This document shows positions 55,201 through 64,000 of a stretch of 64,000 nt of DNA, piece by piece (the stretch's first letter is position 1; each line of letters begins with the position of its first letter). The translations under genes and the position numbers were made by a program. This stretch comes from Phycomyces blakesleeanus NRRL 1555(-) (Eukaryota > Mucoromycota > Mucoromycetes > Mucorales > Phycomycetaceae): positions 248,001 to 312,000 of the forward strand of contig NW_017265143.1 in NCBI RefSeq assembly GCF_001638985.1, written 5' to 3'. A model generated the notes under the pieces. It ran no database searches. It saw only the letters and a list, made by a program, of their open reading frames with translations, and was not told the origin of the DNA.

Positions 55201-56906
55201 AAAGGCATCTTCATCAAGAATAGTGACCCCGAGACTCTTGGCCTTTTCAGCCTTCGAAGGTCCAAAATCGCGTCCCATAACCAGGAAAGTTGTTCTTCCA
55301 CTGACACTACCAGTAACTCGACTGATATAATACAAAGTAATTATTATTATTATCATTATTGTTAAGTAAAGAAAATAAAAACACATGCATATATTTACTA
55401 AACTTACCCTCCATATCGCTTGATAATATCTCCAGTATCATTACGAGTCAAGGACTCTAGTTCTCCAGTCAGTACAAATGTGTAGCCTTCAAAACAATTG
55501 GGCCGAGCTTCTGGTACTTCCCGAGTACCCAATGCCTTTGGTTGCTCTCGTCGCATCATATTAAAAAAACTATATATATATTGTAAATATCACATAAATA
55601 AAAAAAGGAAAAGGAAAAGTATTGATATTTATATGTACTTATTAGATTAGATTGGATTTCTTTTATTTTTAAATAAAATCTAGTTTTTTTTTTCTTACTT
55701 ACCCAGACTTCTTTGCAGGAGGCTCTGTTTCCTCTTTAACTTTTGCGGGTGTTTTCTTAGCCTTTTTCTGCTTAGGAGCAGCAGTATCATCATCACCATC
55801 ATCCAAGAAATCGTCATCATCATCGTCTTCCTTTTCATTTCTCTTTCGGCTAGCCTTTGGTGTTGTCTTTTGTTTTGGGGCTGCAGTAACCTTTTCCTGT
55901 TCTTTTTTAATGCTTGGGAATTTAACTGAATTTCTTGTCTTCTTCTTGGGTACAACAATTTCTTCCTCTTTATATTCATCCTCATATTCATCCTCATCTT
56001 CATCCTCATCTTTGTGATTTTCGTTATCTTCAAAATCATCATCATCGTCATCCTCAATAATCTGTTTTCGCTTTCTGGTGGCCTTTTGTTTTTTGACTGG
56101 TTGTTGTTCTTCATCTTCATCTTCTTGTACTATGTCCATAGCCTCCGGCTCAGGAACTTCTGATGCTGGTTGGCGGGTAGGTAAAGTAGATGTTTTTTCT
56201 TTTTTAATGTCCTGGGCAGGCGCAGGTGTAGGAGCAGGTGTAGGTACGGGTTTAGGATCATTATTTTTCTTTCCAAAATGATCAAACAGGGTACGTTGTT
56301 TCGGCGCAGCATTTTTTCTAAGCAGTTGTTGTTGTTGTGGTTTTCATGGTTTTTGTACGTATGAATATAAAGAGCACCATTGACAGAGGAGAGTTATAGA
56401 TGTTACTCATATGTTTTTTTTTACTAATATTTTATCCCAATAAGAAGAAGGGAAAAAAAAGGTTGCTTACGGCTCACTTGAGACTTCTTTAGTAGTTGCT
56501 ACTTTACGGGATTTTCGTAAACCAGCTGCAGGACCTAACTCTGTAGATAGACCACCGGTGCTTTACGAAAGAAAAATGAAACCAAACCAAATCAAATCAA
56601 ATCAACAAAGATAGATAAATAAACTGTCAAAAATAAATAAATCAAGAATTTTTTTTATACAGTGATAAAGTAACATTGATAATGATAATAATGATATACT
56701 CACGCGTCACTTTTTGTTTTGCTCACTATAGCAAGCATAAGGAGTAGTATAAGAAGTAGAAATAATACAAAAATACATGCTGTGCTTAATGTTGTGCTTT
56801 TCTTTATACATGTATTTTGTGCATGTGGATGTGTGTGATACTTTAATGAGGATCATGTATTGAAATTACCTTTTCCTAAAGTGTTTTTGGGTTTTCTGGT
56901 AGACAT
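52213..56906 (-). CDS. RFC1: Replication factor C subunit 1 (clamp-loader large subunit)
   Basis: RFC loads the PCNA clamp on primed DNA. I could follow 19 exons in phase, 957 aa: 56906-56870, 56725-56704, 56560-56471, 56317-55703, 55569-55408, 55321-55085, 55010-54888, 54770-54587, 54516-54451, 54382-54251, 54190-54105, 54017-53970, 53843-53706, 53634-53487, 53391-53246, 53165-53058, 52984-52831, 52748-52606, 52447-52213. The N-terminal region has a PCNA-box-like QRTLFDHF (residues 57-64) and long acidic and basic tracts. A BRCT domain spans about 279-360 (CFEGYTFVLTGE, RYGGRVTGSVSGRTTFLVMG). The AAA+ core has LWTVKYRP (398-405), Walker A GPPGIGKT (454-461), Walker B DEVD (532-535) and sensor 1 CICND (to 565). 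The C-terminal RFC1 domain includes LFDIPPALLS, SNVYFHDYNLAHLM and YYNSTSHPILFQ, then a basic tail. All introns are GT-AG. Length lies between yeast (861) and human (1148). Confidence 0.95.
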
Positions 56907-57241
56907 TGCTTTAGTTGACTAGGTAAAGCATTCATTAAGAGATTGTAATTTGGATTAGAATTCTTCTTTAGTTTGTGCTTACATTTGCACTGTCTTATAT
57001 AAATATATAGATTTCAGCCAAAAAGAAAAGAGAATAAAATAAGAGTTATATAAATAAAAATAATAATAATAATTTTATTTATTTATTTATTTATTTAGTG
57101 GTAAAGAGTATGTGCTTGTTATAAAGTTTGAAAGGAAGAAAGAAAATTTTAGTGAAATGGCCAAGGTAAAATGACAGCTTGAATTGATAGCTTATAAAGT
57201 TTTACTTTCTATTATTTTTCTTATCTTTAAAGAAAATACAG

Positions 57242-57286
<45 letters not shown>

Positions 57287-58805
57287 ATTATTCTTTTGCT
57301 CTCTGTCTTTAATTCATTCGCATTTTCTTCTGTCAATTGAGTTGAGTTGAGCTGAGTTAATTTTATCACAAGAAAGTCTCAATTGCTCTTGTAAATTGTA
57401 AATTGTCAATTGAATCCAATCACTGTCACAAAGGTCAAGCATCAATCAAACAAACAAACAAATAGCACGCTCTTTTTCTTGTCTTCTTGTCTTCTTGATT
57501 TTTACATATAAAGCTTTGGATCAATTTGAAAGCCTTGGTTGTCATAATGCATGGTAAATTACATCCTTAGTCTGATGATATGGTATGCTATAATAATTTC
57601 TAAAAAAAAACATGTATGTAAATGGTGAGAATGGTACATTGATATACATATAGTACTTGCATAGAACATAAAAATAAAGAACTGTTAACAGTCCATAAGA
57701 TTTAGAAAACGTTATTGTACAGACAGACTTTTGGAAGAGACTCTAATAATTCAGAACATCTTCTTTTTGGTTGGGCTTGGTACAACAACAATAATGGTTT
57801 CCTATTTAAAGAACTCTGTTTAAGTTTTATATTGCATGAATAAAAACCGCACATGTATTGCACAGATATGAACCCTTTGGCCTTACTCTTTTTATTCCAG
57901 AATATTCACTGACTTGCTACAACTGACCAACTTAAGTATATATACATATATACTTTAAAAAAAAAGAACAAATCACATTTGTGCATTTTTAAGATTAGTC
58001 TGAGCCCGTTACCATTGCTTTCTCGGATATAGATATATTAATTTATACTTTAATGTACATGCACACACACACATACAAAAGAGGCTAGGGTCTGGTAAGA
58101 CAATAGAGAGAATGGAGGGCGAAACCTGGATCTTAAATGCTTGTGTGTAGCCATGGTGTACACATCTTGTACTCTTCTTCCTTTTTCTTTGTACAAGATA
58201 AAATCAAGTAACAAAAAATAAAAGCGCTATTATTATTTTCTGTAACAATAAGATTATTTATTTTATTTTTTCCTATAATTCAATAATCGACTATTCGGCT
58301 ATATATTCAGCGTATCCTGCGCAAGTTACTTAATATATACATATATAACTCACATACTTACAAGCATACAAGCATATATATATGTATATATTACTTGCCA
58401 AGCTCTGTACTCTTTGTATTAATTAAAACAAGTCCAAAACAAAAAGAAAGTCGGTATACAAAGTTAAAATGGATATTTGGCGTCAATGTGCTATATTTTT
58501 AAGGCGAATCTTGTTCTTGCCCAAGTGATACCTGAGATTTAAAGTCGATAGGAAACGTAAACCAGTTAGTACATCTTGTACCTTCATTGTAAAGTCAGTA
58601 AATAGATTTGTGTGTGTGTGTCTGTGAATGTCTGTGGGCTGTAAGTTTTTATGCATATATATGTACAAAGTTTTTCTCTTCTTCTTCTTCCTATTTTGGT
58701 TGTAGGCTTTCAAAGAAAGTATAAAATAAACAAGATCGTGAGCATTTTCCTTTTTTTTATTCTTTAACTTGTTCTTGACTTAAGTTTCTTGTAACTTCAA
58801 ATAAC
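56907..58805. other. Divergent promoter region of RFC1 and the P450
   Basis: About 1.9 kb separate the two divergent start codons. It holds a tttattta run (57,074-57,098), an (AC)n(TA)n microsatellite (57,243-57,286) and TA-rich stretches near 58,375. No ORF or RNA gene is recognised. Before the P450 ATG there is a pyrimidine-rich leader (ttccttttttttattcttt). Confidence 0.6.
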
Positions 58806-61068
58806 ATGCCTGATTTTTCACTATCATCTTTGCGCAACGAGAACATCAATTTGGCGGTTGTCGCAGCCGCTGCCACAGCTGCTGTTGCTGCCACATTGAC
58901 TGCAACTGCCTTTTATTCATTCTCTGAAACAAAGGATCCCAACCTAAAGAACTTGAAAGAAATACCAGAGCCAAAGGAAAAATACCCTTTTATTGGTGAG
59001 TCTACAAAGTCACAATTGGATAACTCCAAAAAAAGCTTTTAACTAAAAAAAAACCATAATTATAGGCCATTTGATATCATTGGGAAATCGGCCAGGAAAA
59101 CAAGTTACTAAATGGCACAACGAGCTTGGTAAGTATATTGAATAACTCATTTTTCAGTACACTAATATATATATATATAAAAATAACAAAAATAACAATC
59201 TACCAATAGGTCCTATATTTAAGCTTAGAATGGGTGCACAAACATGGATTATGGTCAGTGATCCTTATCTTGCTCACGAGCTATTTTTTACTCGCGGAAG
59301 TCTCGCGTCCTCACGTCCTGCACATGGATACCTCAGAGACATATACTCTGCTGGAGGATGGTATTTAAAACTCTAATTTTATATATGTCATTAATGCTAC
59401 TGTGAACATACTCTAATAAACAATCATTATTTTTTCTGAAAATAATCATAAAGCGGCCTTACCTTTACAGTAACCTCAAAGAAGTGGCATAGATCTAGAT
59501 CAGCAGGTAAATAAAGTAGTAGTAATAGTAGTAGCATTAGCTCCCACTGTGCTCATAATTTATATCTAGCCATGGCTCTGTTGGCCCCAAAGTCTGTGGA
59601 TCCTCTTGGTCAAGATATGATCGAAGAGGCTGACAAGTTGACAAAGTCGCTCCTGGAAGACACTGCAAAGCATGGATCCGTGTCTCCGTCAGATGGGCTT
59701 TATTTGGTTTCCTACAATGTTATCATGACTGTCTGCTTTGGATTGCGGACTGAGTCATCCGATGATCCAGATTTCAGATCCATGGTTCACTACATTCACC
59801 AGCACGAAATATACGGCGGTGTCTCTGGAGATGTAGGGTCTTTCTTGCCCATCTTGTCACTGGCGGCTTATATCTCTGGAACCAAAAAGAAACAAATCGA
59901 TTTTGTAAAAAAAAACAGAGACGAAGTGTTTTCAAAACTGATGGAAAAAGGAATCAATGGTGACAAGGATTGCTTTGTGAAGTCACTTCACGAAGATAAG
60001 GCCAAGTATGGATTAGAACATCAAGATATCCTGGTACTCTTGAGTAAGTTTCTTTTTTCTTCTTCTTTTTATTAGATAGATATCTTTATTAATATTATTG
60101 GTTTTGTGTTTAGGTGATATTATTGTTGCAGGTACAGATACAACGGCTCTGACAACAACATGGCTATTGGCAATTATAGCCAACCGCCCAGACATTCAAA
60201 GAAAAATTCAGGCAGAGATTGATGACTTTGTTGCAAAGAATGGACGGCTGCCAATGTACTCTGATCGAGAAAGCTTCCCATACCTTGCCGCAACTCAAAA
60301 GGAAGGCTTGAGACTCCGCCCGATCACTGAATTCGGTGTTCCACATGAAGCCAGTGAAGATAGTAAGGCAGTAAAGACTGCAAACAAAGATCAAAAGAAT
60401 ACTTATTATCTATAACATGCAATTCTATCAAGTTGACTTGCGCGGATACCATGTTCCCAAAAATTCCATACTTATCGGAAGCATGGACGCAATGCACACA
60501 AACCCATTACGGTATGCCCGACCTGAAGAGTTTATTCCTGAACGCTTCTTGAGCTATCCTGAGAGTATGGCAACTTTGGCAAGTGGATCTATTAAGAAAC
60601 GCGACCAGTACAACTTTGGCTGGGGGAGGTAAAATCGAACTTTTAGTTAAGAAATTAATAAAATTTAGATTAAATAGAAATTAAAGTGGGGGAAAGTTGT
60701 CTGGATAATTTGGACCCTTTTTTTTTGTTCTAACATGTCTTGTTCTCTCATGATGATTCCTTTAGACGGTTGTGTCCTGGAATTTACATGGCAAGTTCTT
60801 ATGTAGTATATTCTTCTATATAATAAATCGACTCTTTAAATAACCACCCTGTATAAATATGTTTACTTTACTTTTTACATAATAGGCCGAGACAGAGATG
60901 TTTTATAATATGACAAGAATATTTCACAGATGCAACATGGAGCCTCCTCTTGATGTAGATGGAAAACCAATTATAGTGGACATTGATGCATTTATTGACC
61001 ACGGTATTACTTCCTCACCAGTACCATACAAGATGCGTTTTGTTCCTCGAAGTGAAGCCTTATTCTAA
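58806..61068 (+). CDS. Cytochrome P450 monooxygenase (9 exons)
   Basis: Heme-thiolate monooxygenase of the microsomal fungal type, substrate unknown. Exons are 58806-58995, 59066-59128, 59210-59360, 59454-59506, 59570-60043, 60114-60362, 60433-60628, 60766-60790 and 60886-61068, in phase throughout, giving 527 aa. Residues 13-38 are a hydrophobic membrane anchor (LAVVAAAATAAVAATLTATA), followed by a charged linker and the entry motif KYPFIGHL. The I-helix oxygen-binding motif AGTDTT is at 316-321. The K-helix ExxR (EGLR) is at 374-377. The PERF motif follows FIPERFL. The heme loop FGWGRRLCPG places the Cys ligand at 462. All key residues are present, so it is probably active. The intron after exon 8 starts with GC (TACATG|gcaagt) and ends with AG. 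The other seven are GT-AG. A zygomycete family such as CYP509 is possible, but I cannot assign it. Confidence 0.93.
60791..60885 (+). other. GC-AG intron of the P450 gene
   Basis: The intron begins gcaagt, the strong consensus of GC-AG introns, and ends ttacataatag. It joins CPGIYM to AETEMF in phase 0. No alternative GT donor keeps the frame and the conserved heme-loop continuation. Confidence 0.75.
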
Positions 61069-62369
61069 TAGCATTCGGCACAGATATATTGAATTAATAA
61101 TGCCCTCAAGGTTGTAGGATATACTTTTATATCATTATACCTATATACATATCCATATATATAAATAAATACATGCATACATATATACATACATACTAAA
61201 CAAGGTTAACAAATTAATGTCTCCTATCATTTCATATGGACTACTAAAGAATACCTGAGAGACGGCTTATACTTTGCTTGCATAAATTAATTACTACCAT
61301 TAAACACTATAAAAAAAATACAAGATAGGACAATATAATTACTTTTATATATATATATATATCAAAATACATTGTTAAGAAATAGAATATCCATATAAAA
61401 GTCTAGTTATTGTATAGTAATATGCCGACATTTGTTTTTGGGATGACATTGATACACAGGCATGTGAAAAAGAACTATTGCATCAAATGAAGAAAGGTAG
61501 ATATTTCAAATCTAATTATTTTACTATTTCGAAAACCTCTTGTGATATTACTTCTTCGTTATCCTCCTCCTCCCTTTCCTACCTTTGTTTTTAGTTTATT
61601 TTTCACTTCTGTACAACCTCGTGCCTGGGGTAAACTGCACAAATAATATTATATTTTATGGTATTTCTCTTTGTAAAATATGACATTCGTTAAAATAATC
61701 GCTTTACTTATCTATAGGTAATATCACCAGCCCAATCTTAACTCTATATCCAAATGAAGCCTAAGACCATTGTTGCTGTAGAACCAAAAACATCTTTGAC
61801 AATTACTCAAACTTATTTATAACCGAGACAACATTGGTATTGAGTAAGCTGAATGTATAGTTAGACTATTTTATGGGAGATTTAAATTATACTACATAGC
61901 CTGGAACAGCTGGTTTGTCAGTGGCATTTACACCTATAAAAAGTATAAAATTCGATTTCTTTAGTAGTATTTATTTGCTAATTGCTTTCACTTTTTTATT
62001 AATATACATCTATTGTTAGTATCTAGATTTCTTACAAAGAAAAAGTCGAGAATATGTGTCATGCTTCACACCATAATCACCAAATATATAATAACCATAA
62101 CTTACATTCCCTTGGGAAATCATCTTAATTTTAAACTATTGGTATAACTTCATTTCAATAAAGCTCATCCTGAAATTCAAAATCCCGCCACATGCTGTGA
62201 TGAGATCCAGGCAATATGCACGTATACTTTCTGCTTTACATTCTGCTCTTCTTTTACTTATTGCTTAATATTGGCGCAAAACGTATGGACTTATATCCTA
62301 GTAGCCGACGGGCCTTTTTTTCGGTATACTTGTGCAAGCAAAATAAAATATAATTCTTTTTTCTACCTT
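61069..62369. other. Intergenic region
   Basis: About 1.3 kb, AT-rich, with TA repeats near 61,135-61,200 and 61,345-61,365. No coding or RNA gene recognised. Confidence 0.6.
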
Positions 62370-63240
62370 TGAACAAAAAGCGCACAGACCAGCTTAGAGT
62401 AACCTACAAATCGCCGTTATTGAAACTTGTACTCAACCTTTAGAGTTATTACTACACCGATCAAGATCAAACACTTTATTACTTCGTTGCTTCTTTGCTT
62501 TATTTTGCAAAACCGCTTTCATAAGTACTTTGAGTAAATATTATTAGCTGCTCCTTCTGTCGTAGAACAGTTACACAAACTTAGTAAAAAAAGAAACATA
62601 CAGCTATATCACGTTTGCTCTGACGTGGACATCTAGGACTGACAAAAAGCGCAGTCCTAATCTTAAATCGCAGATGAAAACTTTTTTGTTACATATAGAA
62701 CCCCTCCAACGCGTGTCGTTTGTTTTCTCCTTGAGCAACAACAGTCCCGGTTTCATAGTGAGGCGTCTCTTGCGGCCGTTGCAGGGAGATTCTTCCATGC
62801 TACAAGCATCGGAAAGTGAAAGTTGTTACTCGCCAGCTCAGTTAATTCTGAGAAGTCGTGGGGCATGGTCTCTTTTCTTTTGGAAAGACTACTGTGTACA
62901 TCGCATCGCCAATGTGGAATCATGATGCTGGGGGGAGGGAGGTCTAACCTGTGGTGAGATGTGCTGGCTCTTCACTGCAAACCTGACTGAACTCTTTAAC
63001 GGCTGACGGTGAAGCTACTGGTAGTCGAATGAGCTGGACCTTATCACCTAGTGGTAAGTTCTCTGGCGAGTTCGCACCCACATTACTCGGTGACGAGATG
63101 TGGGGCTGGATGAACGGGTGCTTTCCGTTGGTTTGCCACCATTCCAGCACCTCCTTCGCTACCAAGTCAGGTTTACGTCCTGAAGGAGATTGAGCCGCGT
63201 AATGCGGGGACAAAGAACTTGGTGTCATGCTTTTTATTCT
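62370..63240 (-). repeat. Diverged relative of the interspersed repeat in module D
   Basis: Shares in the same order several blocks with 25,830-26,760: gcacagaccagcttagagta at the start, then ccgttattgaa.cttgtact, gaacagttacac, and near the end ccaagtcaggtttacgtcctga and aacttggtg. Divergence is substantial and the middle aligns poorly, so this copy is old compared with the near-identical modules to the left. Confidence 0.55.
62944..63228 (-). CDS. Possible 94-codon ORF in the diverged repeat
   Basis: From the inner ATG at 63,226-63,228 the frame reads MTPSSLSPHYAAQSPSGRKP, then DLVAKEVLEWWQTNGKHPF, and ends EEPAHLTTG at a donor-like ag|gttaga, so it might be a first exon. A related but degenerate frame with SSGCKPDL occurs inside module D (26,503-26,727). 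It may be the start of a mobile-element protein; not recognised. Confidence 0.3.
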   Translation of the reverse strand: MTPSSLSPHYAAQSPSGRKPDLVAKEVLEWWQTNGKHPFIQPHISSPSNVGANSPENLPLGDKVQLIRLPVASPSAVKEFSQVCSEEPAHLTTG

Positions 63241-64000
63241 TTTACTCTTGTAAAGGAACATTAAGTGAAATTCAATCAAATCAAATAGTTTCTTTATATA
63301 TAGCTTTAAACAAATAAATAAAGTCATTTTTAACTAGTATCGTCTCCAATAAAAAAAACACGCTTTTAAACTTTTTTTTTGCTTGCTTGAAGAGCTCAAT
63401 GTTGTAATTAGGAAAGCTCATTTATAAGAGAAATTTAATCCAACTGAATAAATCTAAAAAGAAATAAAATAATATTTGTATATTATAACGTGGTACTTTT
63501 AACCGTGTTTAACTTTAGATGCTGTTTTTGTCTATAAAGTATATAAATTGTAGAATAATGTTTGATGATGCTGTTTCCGTGAATTGTATAGTATTGAATT
63601 TGGCTAATCCGATGGAGATTTTAAAGAGGATGCATTGGAATGAGAGAAAGAAAAAGAGAGAAAGAGAGAAAAAACAAAAAAAAAAAACGAAGAGAAATGA
63701 GAGATGAGAAGACATATAGGCATGCGTGTTTAGAAGAGAAATAGAAAAGTCATCTAGATTAAATACTCAAGTAAGGTCCTCATTGTGTTTACACAGACTG
63801 TGCACAGATAAGTCAATTTGAATGTATTTATGGAACAAGAATCATTATCTACGAGCCTTTTTGTACGTTGAATATCAGTGACTACTTGGTACTTTCCGTT
63901 CGCTATTGAATATACATACATACATACAAGCACAATCATATTCACGGTGCAAAAGATCATTTGAAATCAAATAAGTGTAAATAAGTATTGACAGTTGCAA
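63241..64000. other. Right end of window
   Basis: AT-rich sequence with a purine-rich tract (63,637-63,700, aaagagagaaa units). No supported gene. Confidence 0.5.

Overview
The window looks like nuclear DNA of a filamentous fungus of the Mucoromycota, most likely Mucorales. It is very AT-rich. Its host genes carry many short GT-AG introns, and it has a U6 snRNA gene, an intron-dense RFC1 gene, a microsomal cytochrome P450, and Ty3/chromovirus, DIRS-like and Tc1/mariner-like transposons. It is not prokaryotic: there are no operons, ribosome-binding sites or CRISPR arrays.

Positions 1-45,300 are a repeat-rich accessory region built from a few long modules in both orientations. I call them A (about 0.9 kb), BC (about 3.44 kb, carrying an intact 119-codon gene) and D (about 8.9 kb, carrying a 630-codon gene). 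The order is: end of B (1-141); a full LTR retrotransposon (142-6472, identical-looking 631-bp LTRs, TSD tttat); BC-A; a DIRS-like remnant (10,399-12,874); inverted A-CB-A-D (12,875-27,095); a loop of about 390 bp plus a decayed Tc1 element (27,483-28,831); D (28,834-37,729); A-B; a 100-N gap (39,748-39,847); A-BC-A (39,848-45,055); and a tiny DIRS derivative (45,109-45,304). Two nested palindromes result. The large one pairs about 16.15-27.09 kb with 28.83-39.75 kb (10.9-kb arms). The small one pairs about 6.48-10.09 kb with 12.87-16.49 kb around the DIRS remnant. Three other copies of B keep the empty site of the LTR insertion, so the region duplicated and mobilised recently.

From 45.3 to 64 kb the sequence is ordinary single-copy chromosome. 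It holds a U6 snRNA gene (minus), a Gln-rich and acidic 552-aa protein gene with 3 exons (minus), RFC1 with 19 exons encoding 957 aa (minus), and a divergently placed P450 with 9 exons encoding 527 aa (plus). One P450 intron is GC-AG. Near the end lies a diverged copy of a repeat that also sits inside module D.

The most unusual content is the palindromic A/BC/D complex. It has two intact, promoter-bearing genes of unknown function in identical copies (119 aa, three copies; 630 aa, two copies), LTR-like A repeats without canonical LTR ends, mosaic sequence exchange between copies, and DIRS remnants just outside both outer ends of a unit of about 32 kb. All exon models come from reading splice sites and reading frames by eye. 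No database search was possible.
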